Assembly (NCBI GenBank): GCA_005880755.1
Contig: VBGV01000032.1
Span: 1 to 22,049 of the forward strand
Direction: 5' to 3'
Source: Chloroflexota bacterium
GTDB taxonomy: Bacteria > Chloroflexota > Dormibacteria > Dormibacterales > Dormibacteraceae
Length of the DNA stretch: 22,049 nucleotides
Part shown: positions 7,170 through 13,949 of the stretch, piece by piece
How positions within the stretch are numbered: the first letter of the stretch is position 1
Layout: every line of letters starts with the position of its first letter
Notes under the pieces: model-generated
Database searches by the model: none
What the model saw: the letters and a program-made list of their open reading frames with translations, nothing else
What the model was told of the DNA's origin: nothing
Program-made: the position numbers and the translations under genes

Positions 7170-7656
7170 CCGTCGGCGTACTCGCACAGGGCAAGCGCTC
7201 GTTGAGTTCGCCATCGCCCTGCCGGTGCTGGCCATCCTCATTGCGGGCGTGCTCGAGATGGGACGCGGCTACTCGTTCGCCGTCGCGACCTCCGACGCCG
7301 CTCGCGACGCCGCACGGTACGTAGCCGGCAAGACCTCGAGCACCAACGGCCCCGGGCTGGCCGCCATGTGCAGCCTGGTCACCTCCGACCTCGCCGCCAT
7401 GACCTCCAACGTCAGCTGTCCCACGCAGGTCAATCACGCACCACCTTTTGTAGTCGGCACCGACTACACCAAGCCGGTGGCCGGGCAGGCGGTGGTTGCC
7501 GTGTACTGCGGCTCCAGCGCCAACTGCGCAGGCTCCATCACCACGCTCTACCAATCTGAGGTCGACGTCTACGTGTACTACGGGTTCAGCGACCTCAACA
7601 TCCTCGGCGGCGGGATCACGATCCAGGGGTCGAGCCGCGCCACGACGGCCTGGTGA
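7162..7656 (+). CDS. TadE-like pseudopilin (first copy)
   Basis: A 164-residue minor pilin-like protein. After a short basic head (MGSRRRTRT) comes the TadE hallmark GQALVEFAIALPVLAILIAG with Glu15, a single hydrophobic helix (about 11-31) and then an extracytoplasmic domain with four cysteines (in MCSL, VSCPT, VYCGSSANC). TadE-like proteins are processed by a prepilin peptidase and are thought to help anchor or initiate Flp pili. The ATG at 7162 lies inside the end of cpaE, and the last bases form a GTGA overlap with the second TadE-like gene (7653-7656). No peptidase gene is in view. Confidence 0.85.
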   Translation: MGSRRRTRTGQALVEFAIALPVLAILIAGVLEMGRGYSFAVATSDAARDAARYVAGKTSSTNGPGLAAMCSLVTSDLAAMTSNVSCPTQVNHAPPFVVGTDYTKPVAGQAVVAVYCGSSANCAGSITTLYQSEVDVYVYYGFSDLNILGGGITIQGSSRATTAW

Positions 7657-8270
7657 GACTTTCCAAATCCGGCCAGGCCCTCCTGGAGTTCGCGCTCATC
7701 GCGCCCGTGGTGCTGCTGATGATCGGCGCGACCGTCGACCTCGGTCGCGGCCTGTTGATCTACACCATGCTTCAGGGCGCGTCGCGGGATATGGCGCGAC
7801 AGGCGGTCCTTGAGTACTACAGCGGCTCGAACACGCTGCCGCCGACCTGCACGGCTCTTGCCACGCCCTGCTCGCTGGGTCCGCTGACCAACGGCGCGCA
7901 CCAGCTGGACGCCCTCGGGATGTCCGTCGTCTACCAGGACTCGAGCGCGATCAGCAGCCCGCCTTCATACGGGACGTACGCGGCCAACGCCAACCCGCTT
8001 CTCCCGGGGACGATCGCTTTGACCGGAGCCATCAACGCGAGCACCGTCTACGTCTTCGTCTACGAGCTGGACGCGACCGGTGGCAACCCGAACCCGCGGT
8101 GGAGCTGTCCCTCTTGCGCCGGCGCCAACGGCGCCGCTGTGCGCACGTCGGGTCATCAGCTCGTCGTCGTCGACCTGAAGCTGCAGTGGACGCCCGTGGT
8201 GAACACGCTGCTAGGCATCCCGAGCGTGATCACGTTCGACTCGCAGTCGGTCGAGAGGTTGGAGTTCTGA
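7653..8270 (+). CDS. TadE-like pseudopilin (second copy)
   Basis: A 205-residue protein of the same build as its upstream neighbour: a basic head, the motif SGQALLEFALIAPVVLLMIG (Glu12), one transmembrane helix, and an exported domain with cysteine pairs (PPTCTALATPC and WSCPSC) that could form disulfides. It starts at GTG 7653 within a GTGA overlap with the preceding stop. Its own TGA shares one base with the ATG of the TadG-like gene (TGATG at 8268-8272). Sequence identity to the first copy is largely limited to the helix, so the pair is an old duplication or two distinct subunits, not a recent copy. Confidence 0.85.
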   Translation: MRLSKSGQALLEFALIAPVVLLMIGATVDLGRGLLIYTMLQGASRDMARQAVLEYYSGSNTLPPTCTALATPCSLGPLTNGAHQLDALGMSVVYQDSSAISSPPSYGTYAANANPLLPGTIALTGAINASTVYVFVYELDATGGNPNPRWSCPSCAGANGAAVRTSGHQLVVVDLKLQWTPVVNTLLGIPSVITFDSQSVERLEF

Positions 8271-10591
8271 TGCGCCGGCGCGACCGGCAGTCGGGTCAGG
8301 TGATGATCATCGTCGCGGTCTGGCTGGTGGCGCTGATCGGGTCGGCCGCTTTGATCCTGCTGGCAGGCTCGGTGGAGTGGCAGCGCAACCAGCTGCAGCA
8401 GCTCGCCGACCAGGCGGCTCTCGACGCTGCGCTCAAGATCGGCGTCTCCTGCGACAACGCCAAGGCGAGCACTGTCATCACCGAGGCCGACAACTTCCTC
8501 GCCACGCAGCGCACTCGCACCGGCGCGTTGAACATCGGAGCCGGCACGTGCGCCGGCGGTTACACCGGCACCGATACGTTTTCCGGCGCGTTGAGCGAAA
8601 CCATCCACTATCCGTACCGAGCGCACCAGCAGCAGGTCGAAGTCATCCTGACCGTGTCCCTGCCGATCTCCTTCGGCAGTTATATGGGAGCGTCGAACAC
8701 CAACGTCACGCGACGTGCGGTCGCGCAGCAGCTGAGTGGATCGACCGCGGCTGTCTCCGCGACCACCCTGTCGTGCACCGGTGGACAGTTCAACGTCGCG
8801 GGCACCATCGCCGCGTCGAACGCCATCGCCTTGAGCGGCAGCTGCGCGGTGTACGCGCACACGCGATTCGACGCGACCTCGAGCACCTACTCGGACCTCG
8901 GCAACGCGTCGGTGTACGCCAACGGACAGGCATGGGTCGGCGGCGGCGGGCTGTGTGTCGCAGGTTCGAACGCAGGGTCGAGCAACGCGATCTGCGCTGA
9001 CGGCTACGAGCTGTCCGGCCACAACGCGACGACATGCGGTACGTCCGGGACGAGCGCCTACCTGTCGGCGGGCGACGCGGCGATCAACCCCAACCCGTGC
9101 GCCGGCGGAAGCGGTGCCCACCCGGTCCCGCCGCTGTCCACCGCGCGCCCGCCCGAGCCGAACACGGACGCCGCCGCGATCGGCACGCTGCAGGGAACGG
9201 GCGGAGCTGCCTGCACACCGGGCGGGGTCTATCCGAACATCACCGCGGGCGGCGTCGTCGTGGGCACCGGGCTTGGGCCCTCCCCCGCGAGCGCTGACGC
9301 GAGCGGCTTCTACCACTTCAAACCGAGCTGCTACGGCTACCTGAACCTCAGCACCATGGCAGGCGGCATCTCTGCCAGGCAGATCGGTGCGGAGAGTGCC
9401 CGCCAACGCCATTTCATAACGGCGACCATGCCGGCCGCGAGCCAGGCGGGGACCCTGCTCGTGGCCACCGTCTCCGCGGAGACGACCCCCAACAAGTTCG
9501 CCGCCACCGCCGGCTGGGTTTCGGCCGCCGAGGCCAACCAGGCCGGCGAGGGCCGGAGCGAGATCTGGTACTACGCGAACAACCCGGGCGGAATCAACAG
9601 CGTCACTTTCACCATGAACCCCGCGACCGTCAACGGAAACGCCCAGCTGAGCGAGTGGACCGGGGTCGCCGTGGCTTCCCCGCTCGACCAGACAGGATCG
9701 CAACCCGTTGCGGTGCCGACTACGACGACCACGGTCTCGACCGGCGGCGCGGTGACCCAGACCGGCGAGCTCGTGATCACAATCGATGGCTTTCAGAACC
9801 TGCCAGGACAGACCTTCTCACGTGCCGCGGGCTGGACTGGCGCCGTGACTGACATCGCGAACGGCTACAGCTCCGAGTACCGCCTCGACCTGCCGACCGG
9901 GGTCGCATCCGAGACTCTGACCGCGGGCGTTCCCTCACTCTGGGCAAACGCGATCGCGACCTTCAAGCTCGCGAGTGCCGGCGGGGGCGCCGTGCTCGAC
10001 CCGGGCTTCTATTACTTCAACGGCTCGGGTTTCGCAGGCGGAGGAGGGATCTGCCTCAACGGGGGCGAGCTGCTGGCCCGGGACGTGACGCTCGAGTTCG
10101 TCAACCAGGCCGGCTTCTCGACGGGGACGTGCGCGACCGGCGGCGGGGCTGCCTGCGCCGCCACGACCTGCCAGTTCGGTTCCACCCCCTGCTCGATCTC
10201 CGCCTGCCCGCCCAACGCTGCGGCGGACTCGGCCGGCGGGGGCTTCACCTGGTTTGCCGCGCCCTGCTCCCAGGCCCCGACCGGGGACTCGAGCTGCCCA
10301 GGCTCGGCCTGGTGCCCGGTAGGAGATCGCGCTTGCTGGAACCTTTTGATCTGGGCGCCAGCCGCCAACACCGGGGAGGTCGCGATCAAAGGCGCCTCGG
10401 CCAAGCACTGGCTGCTCGGCTCGATCTACTGGCCCGGCGCGTGCACCGACACCGTGAACGGCAGCAGCACGATCGACGGGACGATCTCCTGCGGCAGCCT
10501 GTCGGTCTCGGCGGCGGTCGGGGCGGGCACCGCCGTGGGGAGCGACTACGGCATCAGCACGGCCCTCGTGGAGGCCGTTCTTGTCGAATGA
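8270..10591 (+). CDS. TadG-like surface protein with an inserted beta-sandwich-like domain
   Basis: A 773-residue exported protein anchored by an N-terminal helix typical of TadG (SGQVMIIVAVWLVALIGSAA, about 8-32), followed by the family's NQLQQLADQAALDAAL segment. A long beta-rich, Gly/Ser/Thr- and Cys-rich outer region follows. From about 100-360 and 570-773 the sequence has short strands that read like one continuous domain (ending in LDPGFYYFNGSGFAGGGGIC and DVTLEFVN, then LLIWAPA). Between them, residues about 366-568 form a separate unit without cysteines (AGTLLVATVSAETT, then IWYYANNPGG, LSEWTGVAVASPLDQTG, ANAIATFKL) resembling jelly-roll adhesion domains. The frame is open upstream to 8099, but ATG 8270 is chosen because it fits the TadG start and the TGATG overlap. 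It probably sits at the cell surface with the pilus. Confidence 0.82.
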   Translation: MRRRDRQSGQVMIIVAVWLVALIGSAALILLAGSVEWQRNQLQQLADQAALDAALKIGVSCDNAKASTVITEADNFLATQRTRTGALNIGAGTCAGGYTGTDTFSGALSETIHYPYRAHQQQVEVILTVSLPISFGSYMGASNTNVTRRAVAQQLSGSTAAVSATTLSCTGGQFNVAGTIAASNAIALSGSCAVYAHTRFDATSSTYSDLGNASVYANGQAWVGGGGLCVAGSNAGSSNAICADGYELSGHNATTCGTSGTSAYLSAGDAAINPNPCAGGSGAHPVPPLSTARPPEPNTDAAAIGTLQGTGGAACTPGGVYPNITAGGVVVGTGLGPSPASADASGFYHFKPSCYGYLNLSTMAGGISARQIGAESARQRHFITATMPAASQAGTLLVATVSAETTPNKFAATAGWVSAAEANQAGEGRSEIWYYANNPGGINSVTFTMNPATVNGNAQLSEWTGVAVASPLDQTGSQPVAVPTTTTTVSTGGAVTQTGELVITIDGFQNLPGQTFSRAAGWTGAVTDIANGYSSEYRLDLPTGVASETLTAGVPSLWANAIATFKLASAGGGAVLDPGFYYFNGSGFAGGGGICLNGGELLARDVTLEFVNQAGFSTGTCATGGGAACAATTCQFGSTPCSISACPPNAAADSAGGGFTWFAAPCSQAPTGDSSCPGSAWCPVGDRACWNLLIWAPAANTGEVAIKGASAKHWLLGSIYWPGACTDTVNGSSTIDGTISCGSLSVSAAVGAGTAVGSDYGISTALVEAVLVE

Positions 10592-10634
10592 GTTGCTTTA
10601 AGGCGTCCCTTTTGTGAAGCTTGCGCCCAATTAA

Positions 10635-11429
10635 GTGTCGATAGCCACCTCCGCGCTGTCCCGACCTCGCCGCGGGCGCCTGTACATCGTCATCGGCGCC
10701 GTGCTGGCGGTGCTCGCCTTCGCGACCGCAGCCGGAATCGCCAGCCTGCCGCTGATCCAGGGCAACACCGCCGGCACCAAGGTCGTCGTGGCTGCCCACG
10801 ACATCAAGGCGCGGACCGTGATCCAGGCGTCGGACCTCACACTCACCAACCTCACCCAGCCCCCGCCGGAGGCGTTCGCGACGGTCAAGGACGTCGCCGG
10901 CAAAGGCTCGCGCGTGGACATCCCCGCCGGCATGCCGGTGACCGCCAACCTGGTCGCCCCATCAGGCGACCTGCTGAGCAACAGCGACGTCGCGTACCTT
11001 CCCATCCCCAAGGGCTGGGTGGCGGTCACGGTGCCCACCAGCGAGCAGGTCGGGGTCGGCGGCTACGTGCAGGTCGGGGACAGGATCACCATGCTCGCCA
11101 CCATCAACACCTCGTCGTTCGGCCAGAGCCCAGGCAGGCCCGTCGTGCTGACGGTCTTCCGAGACGTCGACGTGCTTCGCGTGGGACCATCGACCGGCTC
11201 GACCGCGACCGGGGTGGTGACGAGCAGCCTCACGGTGCTCATGACCGGATGCGACTCCGAGTACCTCTTCTGGCTCCTCAACAACGCGTCGATGAAGTAC
11301 GAGCTCGAGTCCTACACCGACTACCAGAGCCTTCCGACAGGGCCCGACAGCAAGTGCCAGAACGTTTCCGCCGCGGCCGGCGTCGGCCCCAAAGACGTCG
11401 ACGGCCGCTGGCACTTCACCACGCACTGA
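10635..11429 (+). CDS. cpaB: Flp pilus assembly protein CpaB/RcpC (SAF domain)
   Basis: A 264-residue membrane-anchored Tad pilus assembly protein. A basic head and one helix (about 17-36, YIVIGAVLAVLAFATAAGIA) are followed by the SAF domain typical of CpaB: VVVAAHDIKARTVIQASDLT, then the GKGSRVDIPAGMPVTANLV segment (about 49-107). The downstream RcpC-type region contains VAVTVPTSEQVGVGGYVQVGDRI and then strands up to FRDVDVLRVG. In diderms CpaB works with the secretin. No secretin is present here, so it may act in the cell wall space. The start is GTG 10635, 43 bases after the TadG-like gene, with no clear ribosome binding site. TadB follows after 18 bases. Confidence 0.9.
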   Translation: MSIATSALSRPRRGRLYIVIGAVLAVLAFATAAGIASLPLIQGNTAGTKVVVAAHDIKARTVIQASDLTLTNLTQPPPEAFATVKDVAGKGSRVDIPAGMPVTANLVAPSGDLLSNSDVAYLPIPKGWVAVTVPTSEQVGVGGYVQVGDRITMLATINTSSFGQSPGRPVVLTVFRDVDVLRVGPSTGSTATGVVTSSLTVLMTGCDSEYLFWLLNNASMKYELESYTDYQSLPTGPDSKCQNVSAAAGVGPKDVDGRWHFTTH

Positions 11430-11447
11430 GTGGCCCTGGACTGACCG

Positions 11448-12389
11448 ATGGGCATCCCGATCATCCTGGTCGCCGTCGCGGCGGCGATCGGCGTCGGCCT
11501 CGTCGTGTACGGCACCGTGAGCTCGCAACGTGCAGCGGCACCCCAGCAGCAAGTCAGCGCTTCATTTCGGACTCTGTCTGATGTTCGGGAGCAGCTGAGG
11601 CGGCGTTTCGACACGACCGGCACCCCGGCGTGGATCGCGTCCGAGCAGCGGATCAGCAGCCTGCAGCGCGATCTGGTCAGCGCCGACATCGAGCTGCGCC
11701 CGTATGAGTTCAGGATCGTCCAGGCCGCGACTGCGATCTTGCTGGGGATCGTCGGACTGCTGCGTTTTGGAATCGGCCTCGAGTTCCTCGTCTTTGCGGT
11801 GATCGGTTACCTGGGGCCGTGGCTCTACTTGCGCAACCGCCGCGGCCATCGTTTGAGGCAATTCGATGCAGGCCTGCCGCGCACGATGGAGCTGATCGCC
11901 AACTCGATGAAGGCCGGGCAGTCGGTGGCGCAGTCGCTCTCTGCCGTGACCGACAACGCGGGGCCACCTATATCGGACGAGTTTGCGCTCGCGCGCCGCG
12001 AGATCGAGCTGGGCGCGTCGGTCGAGAGCGCGCTGAACAACATGGTCAAGAGAATCGGCAGCAACGACCTCCGGCTGATGGTGATGGTCATCACGATCCA
12101 GCGCTCGGTCGGTGGAGATCTGCCTGCGATCCTGGTCACGCTCGCCGACACGATGCGGCAGCGCGAGGAGATGCGCGCGGAGATTCTCGCGGCGACCGCT
12201 CAATCGCGCGCGACTGCCTTGATCATCACGCTGCTGCCCATCGTCACGGCCGTGCTCCTGTACTTCATCGTCCAGGACTACTTCCGTCCCATGCTCGTCA
12301 ACCCGCTCGGTTGGGTGATGCTCGGCTTCGCGGCTTTACTGCTGTTCATCGGCAACCTGATCATCCGGCGCCTGACGGCAATCGTATGA
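11448..12389 (+). CDS. tadB: Tad pilus inner-membrane platform protein TadB
   Basis: A 313-residue polytopic protein of the type II secretion F (T2SF/GspF) family that forms the inner-membrane platform on which TadA acts. Hydrophobic segments lie at about 3-23, 90-107, 110-128, 253-272 and 282-304. Between them is the cytoplasmic T2SF core (LPRTMELIANSMKAGQSVAQ, then VMVITIQRSVGGDLPAILVTLADTMRQREEM), which is characteristic of TadB. It starts at ATG 11448, and its TGA overlaps the tadC ATG as ATGA (12386-12389), the usual tadBC coupling. The tadA gene that normally precedes it is on the opposite strand 6.4 kb away. Confidence 0.94.
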   Translation: MGIPIILVAVAAAIGVGLVVYGTVSSQRAAAPQQQVSASFRTLSDVREQLRRRFDTTGTPAWIASEQRISSLQRDLVSADIELRPYEFRIVQAATAILLGIVGLLRFGIGLEFLVFAVIGYLGPWLYLRNRRGHRLRQFDAGLPRTMELIANSMKAGQSVAQSLSAVTDNAGPPISDEFALARREIELGASVESALNNMVKRIGSNDLRLMVMVITIQRSVGGDLPAILVTLADTMRQREEMRAEILAATAQSRATALIITLLPIVTAVLLYFIVQDYFRPMLVNPLGWVMLGFAALLLFIGNLIIRRLTAIV

Positions 12390-13315
12390 GCGTCCTCCCC
12401 ATCCTCATCGGCGTGGCGGCAGCGGTGGGCGCGTACCTGCTGACCGTGGGGATGATCGCCTCACGTGCCGCGGACGCTGCAACGCTCGCCCGCGAACGCC
12501 TGGCCCGCCAGGAGGTCGGCCTCGGCCAGAGCGCCGTCGCGCTGGAGCTGGAGAAGCCGTTCGTCCAACGCCTGACGGCGCCCCTGCGGCGCTGGCTGCA
12601 GCGGCAGATGACGCGTATGACGCCCGAGGCGCAGGCCGCGCATTTCCGCCGCCAGCTGGATTTCGTCGGCAACCCGCTCAGCCTGGATCCGGCCGGCCTG
12701 CAGACATTGCGCATCGCCGCCGCCGCCGCCTTCGGCGCCATCGGGACCGCGATCGGCATGTTCATCGGCACGCCGTTCGCGATCGGCCTGGCCCTGGTGA
12801 TCGGGGTGGGGCTGGGCTTTTACGTCCCGGTCTTCTGGCTGGAGCAGCTGGTGCGCGAGCGCCGAGCGCAGCTCGAGGCTTCGCTGCCGAACGCGCTCGA
12901 CGTCGTCGCCATCAGCATGGAGGCAGGACTTGGCCTCGACCGCGCCCTGGAGCAGCTCGTGCGGCACCAGGACGATTCGCTGACCTTGCTCGTGGCGCGC
13001 GCGCTGCGGGAAATTCAGCTCGGACGGCCGCGGGCCGAGGCGCTGGAGGAGATGGCGGTGTCGACGGGCGTCGACGACTTCGCGTCGCTCGTCCGGGGCA
13101 TCCTCTATGCGGAGCGGACCGGCGTACCGGTTGCGCGAACCATCGCCGCGCACGCCGCGCAGATGCGAGTCAAGCGCCGGCTCAAGATCCGCACCGAGGC
13201 GGCCCGCGCGTCGCTGAAGATCCTCATCCCGACTGTCGGTTGCGTGTTCCCGACGCTGTGGCTGGTGCTGCTGGGGCCCGCGTTGATCGTCGTTCTGACG
13301 CTGAGCTCGAAGTGA
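12386..13315 (+). CDS. tadC: Tad pilus inner-membrane platform protein TadC
   Basis: A 309-residue T2SF-family partner of TadB. The N-terminal helix (about 4-24), a double hydrophobic segment (about 108-152) and a C-terminal helix (about 282-306) surround the core LPNALDVVAISMEAGLGLDR (167-186) and the downstream FASLVRGILYAERTGVPVA, both typical of TadC. The frame is open 189 codons upstream, across tadB, but that part is a shadow. ATG 12386 gives the family length and the ATGA overlap. It is the last gene of the plus-strand tad operon and ends three bases from the convergent MBL gene, with no room for a separate terminator. Confidence 0.94.
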   Translation: MSVLPILIGVAAAVGAYLLTVGMIASRAADAATLARERLARQEVGLGQSAVALELEKPFVQRLTAPLRRWLQRQMTRMTPEAQAAHFRRQLDFVGNPLSLDPAGLQTLRIAAAAAFGAIGTAIGMFIGTPFAIGLALVIGVGLGFYVPVFWLEQLVRERRAQLEASLPNALDVVAISMEAGLGLDRALEQLVRHQDDSLTLLVARALREIQLGRPRAEALEEMAVSTGVDDFASLVRGILYAERTGVPVARTIAAHAAQMRVKRRLKIRTEAARASLKILIPTVGCVFPTLWLVLLGPALIVVLTLSSK

Positions 13316-13318
13316 GCG

Positions 13319-13945
13319 CTACGTAAGGAACGGGTTCATCCGGCGTTCCCGCCCGATGGTGGTGGCGGGGCCGTGGCCGCTGTAGACGATCGCGTCGTCG
13401 GCCTGTGAGAGCAGCCGGGACTTGATGCCCTCGAGCAGCGCGGCGGTGTCCGAGTTGGCGAAGTCAGAGCGTCCGATCGACCCGGCGAACAGCGCATCAC
13501 CCGTGAACAGATGGCCGTCGATCTTGAGCGTGACGCCGCCAGGGCTGTGGCCCGGTGTGTGCAAGACCTCGAACTCGAGCGAGCCGGCGCGATAGGGCTC
13601 ACCTTCGACCAGGGTGGTCACGTTGTCGACGCGCGTCGCGATCGGACCGAACTCCCGACGGAGCGGACGGCCCTCCGCAATGACGTCCTTTTCCGCTGCG
13701 TGGACCGCGATCGGGACCGGACCAAACGCTCCCCGCAGCTCGTGAAGGCCGGCGATGTGGTCGATGTCGGTGTGGGTAAGGAGGATGGCTTTGACGTTGG
13801 CGCCGCGTTGTTTGGCGACCTCGATCATCAGGTCCGGTTCGAGGTTGGAGTCGATGACCACCGCGTCGTGGGTCTCGTCATCCTCGACGAGGTAGGAGTT
13901 GGTGCCAAACCGCTGGTCAGCCGTGACCTCGACCCGAACCGTCAC
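13319..13945 (-). CDS. Glyoxalase II-like metallo-beta-lactamase-fold hydrolase with an altered metal motif
   Basis: A 208-residue cytoplasmic MBL-fold protein resembling the hydroxyacylglutathione hydrolase-like proteins often found next to rel and hisS. The second signature reads HTDIDH (58-63) where most relatives have HxHxDH, so Asp60 replaces one zinc-binding His. The remaining ligands are in place: His133 in HTPGHSPGG, Asp150 in FTGDALF, and His191 in GHGPATTIG, followed by the family ending RRMNPFL. It starts at GTG 13945, four bases after the rel stop, and is surely co-transcribed with rel. The substrate cannot be told. An Asp at that position occurs in other MBL families and may change metal choice rather than abolish activity. 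Confidence 0.9.
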   Translation of the reverse strand: MTVRVEVTADQRFGTNSYLVEDDETHDAVVIDSNLEPDLMIEVAKQRGANVKAILLTHTDIDHIAGLHELRGAFGPVPIAVHAAEKDVIAEGRPLRREFGPIATRVDNVTTLVEGEPYRAGSLEFEVLHTPGHSPGGVTLKIDGHLFTGDALFAGSIGRSDFANSDTAALLEGIKSRLLSQADDAIVYSGHGPATTIGRERRMNPFLT

Positions 13946-13949
13946 CCGT

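Noticed and set aside
8156..9703. Long minus-strand open frame (515 codons) opposite the TadG-like gene
   Set aside because: High GC keeps this antisense frame open. Its translation is rich in Arg, Gly and Val without domain motifs, and the plus-strand protein is clearly real.
10592..10634. Promoter or Flp pilin gene in the gap before cpaB
   Set aside because: The gap is 43 bases, too short for a pilin gene, and a TTGCTT at 10593 has no -10 at a proper distance.
11819..12385. Upstream extension of the tadC reading frame by 189 codons
   Set aside because: It lies within tadB in another frame. The tadC start at 12386 gives the family length and the ATGA overlap.
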